Origin: Aplidium turbinatum | Taxonomy: Eukaryota > Chordata > Ascidiacea > Aplousobranchia > Polyclinidae | Length of the DNA stretch: 64,000 nucleotides | Direction of reading: 5' to 3' | Assembly: GCA_918807975.1 (NCBI GenBank) | Contig: OU964925.1 | Span: 29,423,608 to 29,487,607, forward strand | Part shown: positions 49,301 to 58,359 of the stretch, piece after piece | How positions within the stretch are numbered: the first letter of the stretch is position 1 | Layout: every line of letters starts with the position of its first letter | Notes under the pieces: generated by a model | The model's database searches: none | Told to the model about the DNA's origin: nothing | What the model saw: the letters and a program-made list of their open reading frames with translations, nothing else | Translations under genes and position numbers: made by a program

Positions 49301-50184
49301 TATTTAAATACGTTATCCTATATTTTTCTTTACCAACGCAAGTTATCTATAATTTTTATGTAAATCGAGTTTAGTGAACACGTGTTTGTTTTGTGATATA
49401 GCAAATAGCCAAAAAATTAACCGTGAAGAAACAAAAAAGTGAAAAATTGAGTAGTCGGTATCGAATTTTATTAGTCTTTTGCTTGCTTTTGTTGTTTGTA
49501 AGCCTATACAGTATAGGGCGGCTTCATGGGATACTTGAAGCAAAACTGGACTTTTGTTGAGCCAGGCTAACCACCTGGTTGAATAATAACCGGTCTATTT
49601 TTCTCTTGTGTCTCGCCAATTTTTTAGTAGGCAACAGTTTCCACCGTTTGCTGGGACAACTCGCTAAAATGAGCAACTTTCCTTTTACGTAGAAACGTTT
49701 TCAAAAATAAAAATTTTGTTTCCTTTGGACTATAAACCATTAGGGCATATTTGTCCTCTTTGCAAAAGACAAAAACCAGCCGAACACATTATTAGGACGT
49801 ACTGTATATGTTCTATTAAAATATTATTAATGTAATTAGCAGAAAAAATTAAAAATGCGTTTATAAGTGATCAACCCTTCATTTTTGAGGAAAATAAACC
49901 ATGAAAAATGCTTTTGTTGCAAATAGATAAATCAAGACATAAAGAGATATGCATGCCAGCCTTGTGGGACCGGGTAAAGACAAAACACTATAGTGAAGCA
50001 GAGTACCATACATACGTTTGCATCGCAGTTCTAGTTTGCTGAGCCCAATTAACAATTTGCCACAATGTGCACAAGAATGGAAAGTTCTGAAGCTGTGAGT
50101 CGAAAACTTGTGTTTCTTGAAAGAATTCTCATAAGATGCTGACATGGAACTGTCACTTTTGTAACTGTCTTTGTCCGAATCCAT
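34320..50184 (-). CDS. C1-C1-R-SNARE-TM fusion protein (paralogue 2), 310 aa, 8 exons
   Basis: Exons (5' to 3'): 50184-50016, 49099-49038, 44971-44863, 43638-43560, 43327-43257, 40212-40043, 36454-36377, 34514-34320. They sum to 933 nt, phases 1,0,1,2,1,0,0, all GT/AG. Two tandem C1 domains (about residues 25-74 and 82-131) each keep H-X12-C-X2-C-X13-C-X2-C-X4-H-X2-C-X7-C; the second has the SYQGLKC stretch of lipid-binding C1 domains, the first does not. A Ser-rich linker (about 132-220) precedes IEQVTEIMKANVTKMQERED, which aligns without gaps to the synaptobrevin/VAMP R-SNARE, including the central Arg of QERED. The helix runs to the anchor TVIAVLVLLLVILIIVIIVLV (about 280-300), leaving a 10-residue luminal tail. 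Known roles: C1 binds diacylglycerol or phorbol ester; R-SNAREs drive vesicle fusion. Inferred: a vesicle SNARE with a built-in lipid sensor. Longin domain absent. Confidence 0.88.
34570..35242. mobile_element. Miniature hAT, family CAGTGGCGTAGCCAGG, copy 2
   Basis: Ends CAGTGGCGTAG and CTACGCCTATG. Duplication AGGGTGGA/AGGGTTGA (34562-34569, 35243-35250) at 7 of 8 bases. Interior is collinear with 15157-15848 and 43747-44423. Lies 56 bp upstream (minus sense) of the last C1-SNARE exon. Confidence 0.88.
35599..36052. mobile_element. Probable miniature transposon (CAGAGGTRTA ends)
   Basis: CAGAGGTATAC at 35599 and the inverse of CAGAGGTGTAAG at 36052; GACTCCAAAGTC-like direct and inverted words recur within. 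I found no clear target duplication, so the limits are less certain. Confidence 0.5.
36590..36800 (-). repeat. tRNA-derived SINE, family 2, copy 1
   Basis: It resembles the copies at 58360-59870 and 60645-60880. Plus-strand words are AAGCTAATCTTCGTG, CAGTTGCATGCTCTTGA, GGTGCCGACC and GGCTCTCACTG, the last lying in the A-box region of a minus-strand tRNA-like head. Confidence 0.6.
37553..39299 (-). mobile_element. Nested hAT (CAGTGATGTACG ends) with transposase remnant
   Basis: Ends CAGTGATGTACGC and CGTACATCTCTG; perfect 8-bp duplication GCAATAAG (37545-37552, 39300-39307). Minus-strand 37758-38006 encodes part of the hAT dimerisation domain (PSSAAVERMFSMGKDILKPK); the catalytic region is gone. 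Subterminal GCGGCGTA-like words repeat at both ends. A 497-bp derivative lies at 47233-47729. Confidence 0.9.
37758..38006 (-). pseudogene. hAT transposase C-terminal dimerisation fragment
   Basis: An 82-codon stretch with the AAVERMFS signature of the hAT C-terminal domain and the KMSDEHFQILVFLRGN end. No catalytic residues remain. Confidence 0.8.
39791..39879. repeat. Palindromic element (ACATTGATTCAACGTCTGCAGACGTT type), copy 3
   Basis: AGCAAAACCCGTCATTTTTA at 39791 is mirrored by a matching end at 39879, around a TCTGCAGA centre. Related copies: 6329-6382, 12459-12518, 41764-41830, 60245-60302. Confidence 0.65.
40504..41187. mobile_element. DNA transposon with about 250-bp terminal inverted repeats
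   Basis: Left arm about 40504-40755 and right arm about 40920-41187 are inverted copies (CGGCCAAATATGTTGCTATT near each end). The 7-bp flank CCTGCAC is duplicated (40497-40503, 41188-41194). No coding sequence. A piece of its end also lies at 19627-19682. Confidence 0.8.
41350..41745 (-). repeat. tRNA-derived SINE, family 2, copy 2, split by a miniature hAT
   Basis: SINE words flank the insertion: ATCTTCGTGTCCACTTTCAAG on the left, ATGCTCTTGGGCGGTGTCAA and the minus-strand A-box region ACTACTCGGGTATGC on the right. Confidence 0.65.
41397..41650. mobile_element. Miniature hAT (CAGGGACGTAGCC end)
   Basis: Ends CAGGGACGTAG and TTACGTCTGTG; duplication CTTTCAAG/CCTTCAAG (41389-41396, 41651-41658), 7 of 8 bases. 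Inserted in a SINE. Confidence 0.78.
41764..41830. repeat. Palindromic element, copy 4
   Basis: AAAGTTGTCATTTTTACATC and GATGCAAAAATGGCAACTTT are inverted copies around an ACATTGA core. It is a divergent member of the palindrome family. Confidence 0.5.
42557..43086. mobile_element. Miniature hAT (CAGGGCTTTGGAG ends)
   Basis: Ends CAGGGCTTTGGAG and CTCCAAAGCCCTG; perfect 8-bp duplication CTTATAAC (42549-42556, 43087-43094). Subterminal CTCCAGCTCC and CTCCGGCTCC words recur. Intronic. Confidence 0.9.
43747..44423. mobile_element. Miniature hAT, family CAGTGGCGTAGCCAGG, copy 3
   Basis: Ends CAGTGGCGTAGCCAGG and CCTGGCTACGCCTATG; perfect 8-bp duplication GTTGACTT (43739-43746, 44424-44431). Near-identical to copy 2. 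It lies 109 bp from a C1-domain exon. Confidence 0.92.
44645..44836. repeat. Foldback element, about 190 bp
   Basis: GGGTAAAAACTTTATGGTCA at the left is mirrored by TGACCATGTTAAAGCTTTAC at the right, with further pairing inside (AACAAAGGAAAG versus CTTTCTTTGTT). It almost touches the C1 exon at 44863. Confidence 0.65.
45490..45745. repeat. Inverted-repeat element, about 255 bp
   Basis: Arms with GGGGGAAG...ACTTTAGCCCTGG on the left and CCAGGGCTAAAGT...CTTCCCCCC on the right. No target duplication identified. Confidence 0.5.
45760..46050 (+). mobile_element. LINE C-terminal scrap
   Basis: One plus-strand frame reads TVQHIIHHCPIFAYLEM, matching the H...H..CP end of LINE zinc-knuckle tails. 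The 5' part is missing and frames shift. Confidence 0.4.
47233..47729. mobile_element. Deletion derivative of the CAGTGATGTACG hAT family
   Basis: Same ends and subterminal sequence as 37553-39299, joined after about 345 bp of the left side. Perfect 8-bp duplication CGGCATGA (47225-47232, 47730-47737). Confidence 0.92.
48165..48386 (+). mobile_element. LINE-like C-terminal remnant
   Basis: Plus-strand codons IRWFEDSAIVDDVVCECGLL then TPHL resemble the CxCG...H tail of LINE open frames. It directly precedes a hammerhead-like motif at 48388. Confidence 0.4.
48388..48420 (+). ncRNA. Hammerhead-ribozyme-like motif
   Basis: Exact CTGATGA (48388-48394), stem II GCCACA/TGTGGC (48396-48411), but AAAA (48412-48415) in place of GAAA. 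Its stem matches the motif at 24849, so both come from one family. The changed base probably abolishes activity. Confidence 0.45.
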
Positions 50185-51165
50185 ATTCTAAACGTTTATG
50201 TACAGTAATGTGGCATGTTCTCGTCATCTAACCAGGGATGTGGCCATGGGGAGCTTCAGAGAACAATCTCCCCCCAAAATGTTATTTTGTCCCCCCCAAA
50301 AAAATGTTTTCATAACCTACTATTACAAACGTTTTAATGTTGAATGTTTCAATTCAACATAATTCATGTTGAATGACGTTTTCCCACCAAAAGTTGCTTT
50401 TACCCCGTAAAATTTTATTCTAACGTCACTGCTTCTGCGAAGAAACTATATAACCGCGAAGAAACTATATAACTACGAGAAAAAGCAGAATGGCTTTAAA
50501 GCTTTCAGCTATGAGCAATAAATGAATATACCAGAGAAGTAAATTTCATCCTCAAGCTAATTGAGCTAACTTTTCTTATGTAAAAAGAATAAACTGCATT
50601 TAAAATACAATTTTTTTAAAGAACTTGCTTTTATAAACCATGAACAAACAAAATCAAGTAACAACCACACCAATAACATTCACTTGAACATGTAAATCAA
50701 TTTTGAAGAAGACTTGACTATAGTTAGATGTTTATCCGAAAACGTTCGCAATTTTGTATTTTTCTATATTCATGTATTTATACTAAATGCCGTGTTGTCC
50801 CTTGGTTTTATTTGCTTACAATCTTAGATGGCTGTTGAGGTGAATTTATCATTAAAAATTTTGAAAAATTAAACGTTGAAAAACGCATCTGCCTGGAATA
50901 AATACTAAATACTTGAAATACTTACAGATCGGCAGGAACTTTCAAGACCTTTTCAGAGTCTTACATAGGGTACAGGACGAACATAAACTGTTGAATTTTG
51001 GTTCAAATTTGGGTGTTCTCGGTGCTGGAATTGAACCTCAGATACGTGAACAAAGGCTTGTTTACATAGTGTTGTGCAGACACCGAATGCCAAATAGTGA
51101 AACCAATTAAAAGTAATGTAGTAAATTGAGTTTTGCTTTTAGCAGCATGATCGTTGCTTACTTTG
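50185..51165. other. 5' flank of C1-SNARE paralogue 2
   Basis: An acceptor-like CGTTTAG lies just before the start codon, so a 5' untranslated exon may exist upstream. A possible transposon scrap (CAGGGATGTGGCC at 50235 to ACGTCACTG near 50432) lacks a matching duplication. Confidence 0.3.
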
Positions 51166-51682
51166 CAATATAGATATTAACAACTTGTTTTAGCCTGATG
51201 CTGCGAGTTCGCTGTGGCAATAGCGACTTCCACTAGCTTTCGGAACACAGTTCCATAGTCATGTGCTATGACGAATAGTGTTGAAGCCAGTTGTCTTTGT
51301 TTTATGCGGCTATTTTGTTTGGCCTGAGGCTGCTGTTTTGACTGCTGTCTCTTGAGTTTATGCGTTGTCAGGCGTTATTGCTGTAAAATTTTGTCGAATT
51401 AGTTGATCAATAGATTAGGTGACGTATTTCTTCTCTCTCGATACGGTTGTTGATTTATGGACTCCGTCTACTTATGAAAATGCTCTCTTTAAAGCACAAT
51501 TGCACGCGTCGCTCTCTCTAGCGCCTGACAACACATAAACTCAACAGACAGCATTCAAGACAGCAGTCTCAAGCCAAACAAAAGAGCCGCATAAAACAAC
51601 CACAACTGACTTCAACACCATTCGCTATTGCCACAGCGAACTCGCAACATCAGACTAAAACATGTCATTAATATCTATATTG
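51166..51682. mobile_element. Inverted-repeat transposon with about 200-bp arms
   Basis: CAATATAGATATTAA opens the left arm and its inverse closes the right arm. The arms share GCGAGTTCGCTGTGGCAATA and other blocks in inverted order. The left arm has about 35 extra bases. No coding sequence and no clear target duplication. Confidence 0.75.
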
Positions 51683-51690
51683 TGAAATTA

Positions 51691-52452
51691 AAAGTAATCT
51701 TAAGATTGTCAAAACTTTACCAATATAGAAGTTTTGATTAAACACTAAACATTATCCAAAACCGTTTATTCAAGTGTAGCAACATTGCTCATTTGGTTCT
51801 TTTCGCAAGGGTTTGGTTATGATTGAAATACCGGTTACTGCAGCGCAGTAAAAATCTTCCAATGTGAACTGTTCCTACAAGGTGCTTGGTTTGACAGACA
51901 CTTTTAAAAGTCTTGTCACCTTAAAAATAATCACAAAAGTGTGTTCTTACATTACTGGCATTCGACTTCTAAAGCACTCAAACACCATTGCAGCATTACA
52001 CGTCTAGTTGTGTGTTTCCCACATCAGGACACTACATGCTAATTGCTCACCAATCTTCAAAGCGGGATTAAGCTCCACTCAATGTATAGTATTCCTCATG
52101 AAACCATAACATTAGTATTCCTCTTTTTGTGGAAAAAAGTTTCATTTTATTGGAAAACGGACTTTAAAATTTAACTGAGTGATATTAATGTAAATAAATT
52201 TCATTTCTATTCGGAATATTGATTAATTTTTATAAGTTGTGTGACTTTGAAAAAGACCTTCATCGTAACTGTAGCGATTGTGTAGGAACAATCCGAGGTT
52301 AGAACTCAGATAAATAATAACCAGGACAATAAATAATATCCATAACCAACCAGTGGACAGGCTTTCGGTATGTACAAGACGTGCATCTGCATAAAGAAGC
52401 GTTTAAATCAGAAGTTCAAAGACCCCAGTTAAAGAACTCCTGATCTACAGTC
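51691..52452. other. Unassigned stretch before the RTE LINE
   Basis: No domain, repeat end or splice-flanked exon recognised. Confidence 0.3.
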
Positions 52453-53757
52453 TTTGTCTACTGTGGAAACAAGAAAGACCTTGCAAACTATCGCCCCATT
52501 AGCCTACTTTCTCATATTTACAAACTATTTATGAAAATCATCAAGAACAGAATAAGCAGCAGTCCAAATGAAAACCAATCCCCTGAACAAGCAGCTGACA
52601 AACAAGGATTCTCTTGCATTGATCACCTGCATGCAGTTGGGCAGATCTTAGAGAAGATGAATGAATACCAACTACCCTTATTTATGGCATTTGTTGATTA
52701 TGAGAAGGCATTTGATTCCATCAAGCACTCCTCTGTTTTTAATGCAATTCAAATTCATGGTATATCAGATAAAATAGTAAACATTATCAAAAATACATAC
52801 ACAAATGGCACGGCACAAATCAGAACCGAGAAACTAAGTGATAAAATAAAGATTCAGAAAGAGGTGCGCCAAGATGACACTCTTTCACCTGTTATGTTTA
52901 CAGCTGCAGTTGAAGAGATATTCAAGAGGCTGAAATCTGAGACTGGACTTGTCATTAATGGACACCTGCTGACCAATCTCAGATTTGCAGATGACATCAT
53001 CCTTTTTGCACAGTCAGAATGTACTCTGCAACAATTGCTTGAGGAACTGAATCGAGATGGGAAACGAGATGGAATGAAGATGAACAAGAAAAAGACAAAA
53101 ATAATGTGTAACGAGATAACAGGGAAACAACCAAGGACGGGTATTTTGATAGATGGAGAAAAGATAGAGGAGGTTGATCAATACAAATATCTAGGGAAAA
53201 TGAGAACACCAGGAAACGACATGGAAACTGAGATCACCCAAAGGATAACATCAGGCTGGAGAAGATTTAGTCAATATAACACTTTTTTGAAGAGCAAGAA
53301 TATTCCAATTAGCTTAAAACGAAAAATCATGGACACAGTAATATTGCCAACATTAACATACGGAGCAGAAACATGGTCACTCACAAAACAACAAACAAGA
53401 AAACTGGCAGCCGCACAAAGGAACATGGAAAGAATAATATTGAACATAAATAGAAAAGACAAGATTAGAAATGAAGTCATCAGAAACAAAACTTGTATCA
53501 AAGATGTCATAGAAACAGCAACAAACTTGAAGTGGCAATGGGCGGGACATGTAGCAAGAATGAAAGACAACAGATGGGCCAAGATAACCACAGAATGGAT
53601 ACCAAGACATGCAAGAAGAACTAGAGGGAGACCAAAAAGAAGATGGCGAGATGACATAGAAGAAAAGATTTGCATCACCTGGATGAGAACAGCAAAAGAC
53701 AGAATGGTGTGGAAACATATTTGGAGGCCATCTGCCAGCAGTGGCATGACCGGCTGA
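52453..53757 (+). pseudogene. RTE reverse transcriptase, partial (about 434 codons)
   Basis: The frame is open from about 52453. Motifs in order: [52 protein letters not shown], the catalytic RFADDIILF and YGAETWSL. The RTE-specific C-terminal block [10 protein letters not shown]...[12 protein letters not shown] follows. The usual QGDPLSP is QDDTLSP here. Lacking the endonuclease, it cannot move by itself. In-frame methionine codons (for example 52531) do not mark a true start. Confidence 0.85.
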
Positions 53758-53775
53758 TGATGATGATGATGATGA
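52453..53775 (+). mobile_element. 5'-truncated RTE-type LINE
   Basis: Contains most of the reverse transcriptase and the C-terminal region, then a (TGA)n tail at about 53755-53775, as RTE elements have. The endonuclease and N-terminal fingers are missing. Confidence 0.85.
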
Positions 53776-54462
53776 TCTACATTCTACAGTATAGTCCTAT
53801 GGTCATTTATTTTAACAAGAATCGACTAACTAATTCAAGTTTATATTTTATTCATAACTTGTTTGAGAGAGAAAGATTAAATAGAAGTATAATTTCCAGC
53901 GTATTGTGACACAACATAGGCTACCACATAAAAATGTTCAATCAGCTTTCAAGAAAAAACTGTTTGAACAACACTTGTGACACAACAAACAGCCATACTG
54001 ATCCTGCTATATATCTGTCAATCATTTGCTTGTGCTGGAACAAAACTAATTTTCCTTTAAAGTTCTCCAAAGTGTCGTCACTTGCTATTTCTTGCTTCTG
54101 ACAACAACGCCCTTCCCACAGAATTCAGATCTTGCTAATGTAAACCAAAAGTTACACTCGACCAAGGCGGATCAAATGTACACAACTTCTACAAGCAGGA
54201 AGGAAGTCGAAAAAGGAAGGGAACTTTGTGAAAAACTTTATACCGCCACGTTCTTTGCTATCACGATCAAGCTCACTCAATCGCACCAAAGTTTGAGATG
54301 CTATAAAACATTTTCGAAACATTAGCAACCTACGTTTTTGGCAACCGATCGTAGCAAGAATTGACAGCGATGGACACTACATTTCCTCGTTACATCTGTT
54401 CGCTGTTCAAGAGAGTAATCAACTTTGTGCTGACTGCCAGGAAAAACTCTCATTTCTACATT
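53776..54462. other. Unassigned stretch
   Basis: Nothing recognised between the LINE tail and the SINE. Confidence 0.3.
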
Positions 54463-54747
54463 TGTCCGCCCCGTTAGCTCAGTGGTTACGCGCTCGACTC
54501 AAGATCATGCCGCGCTGGTTCGACTCTCGGGGTGTGCGCTTGAGCATTTCAGGACTGCTCTCCATTCAGCGGCACCTAGTGGACGGAATAATTCCCCGGC
54601 AACAAGACTTCAACAATCGGAAACTTCACTCTGCCAATCTCCGTAAGCGGCCTTGCATCAAGAGCCTCTACAAGTATGCAAAACAACCAGGAATAACCAA
54701 TCAAGGCTTTGTCAGTCCGAGGATAAAGATTCAAAACCAACCAACCA
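54463..54747 (+). repeat. tRNA-derived SINE, family 1, copy 6 (best preserved)
   Basis: tRNA-like head with A box TTAGCTCAGTGG (54475-54486) and B box GGTTCGACTC. Body: CAGCGGCACCTAGTGGACGG and CAACAATCGGAAACTTCACT. The tail has CAGTCCGAGGATAAAGATTC and then an AACC run. The other copies match block by block. These are Pol III internal promoters, not a functional tRNA. Confidence 0.88.
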
Positions 54748-55319
54748 TATTGGCAACATTTTGTCACCACCTAAAAAGAAGGACAAATTAACCTACCGGT
54801 AATTCGAGAACTTTTCCGGTGGGACTGTGGGCCGGATAAGAAACAATGCTGTCTTGTCTAAGAGTTAAAAATCGAAGAATATAACAAATAAAGTTATTAG
54901 GTTGGTACTGCTATTTTGCATTCATCAAATGCAGGCATTTGCACAACAATCTAACCTCTTAGTGTAATTTATTAAGTTAAGAATCGATTTCGCTATAGTA
55001 ATAGCATCTTCAGCTAGCACATGTAAAAAAGAAAATTTGAAAAATACGTAAAACGAACAAATAAAGCAAACTTCGACATTATCAGCATGCATAAAAATTC
55101 TATTTTAAATAGATGGTTACATAATATTAAAATCAAAAGCTGCAAGCCTAAATTTTAAAAAGCGAATAAAAAAATAACAGTTAACCTCTCAAGTACATGT
55201 AGCTCCACACAGAGTGAAATTTACATGCCTTTTGACTCTTTTTTATTTCTTTAAAAGTATTATTGACTCAAAAAGAATGTCTAAAAAGACATTACGAAAA
55301 GTAACTACGGACAAAGGCC

Positions 55320-55347
55320 AGTGTTTCGATCTTCAGATCTCTTCAGC
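55320..55347 (-). ncRNA. Hammerhead-like motif, left arm
   Basis: Minus strand: CTGAAGA (55340-55346), stem GATCT/AGATC, GAAA (55324-55327). Same as the right-arm motif. Confidence 0.45.
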
Positions 55348-55546
55348 CATTTCTTAGCTTCCTGCCATTTCTTAGCACAAATTCTTTTAAAAAAATCACA
55401 CCTTTTAACAGGCTGTAAAACTACGTTTCGCTGAGGTTCAAATTTAAAACTTAAATCCAGTCTCATTGTCTCACAACAATCACTCAAGTTTCAAATCATC
55501 ACCTCAACCAACGCTTCAAGACAACTTTCTACTTTAACTTTACTAC

Positions 55547-55576
55547 GCTGAAGAGATCTGAAGATCGAAACACTGG
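55547..55576 (+). ncRNA. Hammerhead-like motif, right arm
   Basis: CTGAAGA (55548-55554), a 5-bp stem GATCT/AGATC with a two-base loop, GAAA (55567-55570), then CACTGG. Stem I and III partners are unclear. Confidence 0.45.
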
Positions 55577-56499
55577 CCTTTGTCCGTAGTTACTTTTCGT
55601 AATGTCTTTTTAGACATTCTTTTTGAGTCAATAATACTTTTAAAGAAATAAAAAAGAGTCAAAAGGCATGTAAATTTCACTCTGTGTGGAGCTACATGTA
55701 CTTGAGAGGTTAACTGTTATTTTTTTATTCACTTGTTGATTCATTCATATCAGTTTGTATCCTCTGGGGATCCTTCTCTAGTATCATGGGCCAATCCTAT
55801 AGATGTTTACTGGTACACCCCTTCATTTTCTTTGAACCTAAATTTTAAACTGGTGTTCTGCCACGATTTCCAACAATATACTGGTACGAAATTCAAGAAA
55901 TACACATAAACATATATCATCCATCTAGTGAATTACAACAGTTCAACAAGACGAATACAAAGAAAAAAACGCAATTTAGTTTCAGTCCATTGCCATAAGT
56001 TTACATTGATATAACGTCGAAAAAGAATAAGTGTGAATGGGCATAGTTGAAGAATCTACACCACAGGGGTCGGAGGTTGCTGATAACATGGGATTTAAGT
56101 GGTCGGTCGAAATCAATTTCTGTATATTAATGGTGGCTTTGATTTTATGTATAGCCATTTATCTTCAGCGATGTCTAAATATTGTTCGCTGGGTTGTTCG
56201 GCGAAAGTAACGACAAAGCAGTCTGCCAGAGCTGGTTTCTTTTTCAGTTCAGTATTGTGGAATTTTGCATTATTAGGTTAAACGTTTCTGACGATTTCAA
56301 ATATTGATACAAGTTCTTATGCTTTTCGTTTGGAAATCCTTCTGCTCTAAATTTAAGCGGCTTCTTTAGGAATTAGGATATATAAATAATACAACGGTGG
56401 CTCTGATAAAAGCACAAGGTTCCAGGCAGAGAAGGAAACCATTACCACAGGGATATCTACAACTACAGTTAAAGATATCCCTGCATTACCAAAGCACTT

Positions 56500-56745
56500 T
56501 ACATCATTAAAAAGAAAAACAACAGAATCAGGAATCCATCAATTCGTGCATGCAAAATTTATTACAAAAAGATATCTAGTGACTCTGCAATTGGACGACG
56601 CCTGCTTGACAATAAAGAATGTGCATTAAACTTTAAGCAAGAATTGTTCTCCATTCTTGCCAATGGCCCAGAAACGTTCTTCTTTGTTTCACCTTGTAGC
56701 ACTAGAAGCAATATTTATCAAAATTCTTAATTTAGACATATATCG
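56500..56745 (+). mobile_element. Retroelement C-terminal remnant
   Basis: One plus frame reads SDSAIGRRLLDNKECALNFK then ELFSILAN, a pattern I associate with the C-terminal nuclease part of Penelope-like or LINE proteins. Short and isolated, so the family is uncertain. Confidence 0.35.
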
Positions 56746-56924
56746 CAAAAACGAATTTGTTTATACCTTAAAACTTCTTCGTTAGCCTAAAATTACTCTA
56801 CTTTGATTAGCCCAATCCTTTATCTGTTTTGTTTTTCCTGGTTCCTTCTAGGGCTCCAGGGCTTCAAATCTAGCCTACCTATAAACATCTCACTGCATGT
56901 AGGTTGGCTTCATTCCCAACAGAT

Positions 56925-57110
56925 GCCAGCTCAGTGGCCGTGTGGTTATCGCCTTTGGCTCCAGTGCTGGTAGACCTAAGATCGATTCCAGGTCGGGTCA
57001 TACCGAAGACTTTAAAAACGGCACCGATTGTAGGCCTACAGTTTTTTTTCTTACATAACGCAGGGAGGATAAGTAACTAATAATATGATGACATCTTGAG
57101 TGCGATATAA
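56925..57110 (+). repeat. tRNA-derived SINE-like sequence, family 3
   Basis: GCTCAGTGGCCGTGTGGTTA resembles an A box region and AGATCGATTCC a B box, followed by a non-tRNA body. A single copy in this window. Confidence 0.45.
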
Positions 57111-57384
57111 AGTTAAAAGTGAAGTCTGTCGTTAAAAGACCTTAGCAGTTGTGGAGTGATATAAAGAAACCATAACATGGTTATTTCGACCACATTTGGA
57201 TTGACCACTCGTTTCGACGACATATAGCCTAAAGACGAAGTCTTGAGAATACAACAGGCCTGTATATCCGGTTGCGTACTTGTAGTCTTTTAGTTCGTGC
57301 AGCAGATGAAGTGTGACATGCATGTGGTATTCTGAGCATTCTTTTCGAAACATTTCTGATGAAAAGAAAAAACGTTTTGCCGTC

Positions 57385-57475
57385 GACAGCGTGGTCTAGC
57401 GGTTTAGAATTAGAGTTAAGGAGGTAGTCATTTCGATGACGTGGGTACGATTCCCACCCTTGCCATTACTCATTT
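57385..57475 (+). repeat. tRNA-like sequence
   Basis: GCGTGGTCTAGCGGTTTAG and GGGTACGATTCCCACCC give A-box, B-box and T-arm-like features with a long variable arm, but the acceptor ends do not pair. Most likely a SINE head or pseudo-tRNA. Confidence 0.4.
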
Positions 57476-58359
57476 TTCTTTTTTAATTACTAATCATAGT
57501 TCAAAGCAAGAATAAAGTCTCTGGCTGAGTGCTAGAAAGGTCGCAATGAGTGCAGTCAACTGGTTCATACCGAAAACTGTCGTGCGTTCAAATTGTCTAC
57601 CGGTCAAAACACTCCATCTGCTGCAGGGTCCTACAGATTACTAATCCGTTTTCCGGTTTAATGAGCACGAGCACTGACGTAGGACCTTTGAACTTTCGAC
57701 GTAAACTCGATCACAGAGGTCAAAGTGAAAAAGTTTTCCCCTGCAGTTGAAGTGGAGTTGGTTATGTGCTAACTCTCCCACTGAGTGTCCTAATTGGAAA
57801 GTTGTCCTGAGTCAGATGCGCAAGCGCATACTCCTGAAGTTGAACAATGGCTTCTTGGTTTTTCTACGTATTGTCTTACAAAGTCGGGCGTTTATCCAGG
57901 CAAACAATTTTTATTTCTTCATAGGCATAGCAGAATGTTTGTGGATTGTAGGGACAAACAAACACAAACTTTGTAAGAGCTAAAACAGAATTATTGTTTC
58001 TTACACAGATACAAAACAAAGCTTGACACTAAAATGTCCAAGTCCAAAGATAAACCTTGTAACTGCTTTTGTTACTCTGAAATAAAACAAACAATTTTGT
58101 GTCATTTGCTGATATGTAACTTTAGACTTTTTCAAGCAAATTATATACTAAAATGAATTTAGGAAATTTAATGACAATTCCCAGTTACACTTGTGTACCA
58201 CATATACCAACGTAAATCAGCGTGGCGTATATGTGACTTAAAAACACAACACTAAAACAAACAGCTTTAAAACTGTATCATTTTTAAAACTATAAGTAGG
58301 CTACATACTATAATATACAAAGTATATTTCACTAAGTAATGACTACTGTGTTGTATTGT
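57476..58359. other. Unassigned stretch
   Basis: Short open frames only. No repeat ends found. Confidence 0.3.

Larger units (their letters stand above)
55164..55730. repeat. Exact 184-bp inverted repeat with hammerhead-like cores
   Basis: Arms 55164-55347 and 55547-55730 read as identical reverse complements, with a 199-bp spacer. The inner end of each arm is GCTGAAGA, the start of a hammerhead-like core. The repeat family also occurs at 19420-19940; the right copy continues to about 55840. Confidence 0.9.

Noticed and set aside
50235-50432. Miniature hAT candidate with CAGGGATGTGG and ACGTCACTG ends
   Set aside because: The flanking 8-mers do not match, so no target duplication supports it.
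53271-53747. 158-codon minus-strand frame
   Set aside because: Antisense shadow of the RTE reverse transcriptase.
54463-54540. Functional tRNA gene
   Set aside because: The A and B boxes are good, but the cloverleaf ends do not pair and the same body follows the head in seven copies: a SINE.
57385-57475. Functional tRNA with a long variable arm
   Set aside because: T arm and boxes are recognisable, but the acceptor strands do not pair and there is no proper 3' end.
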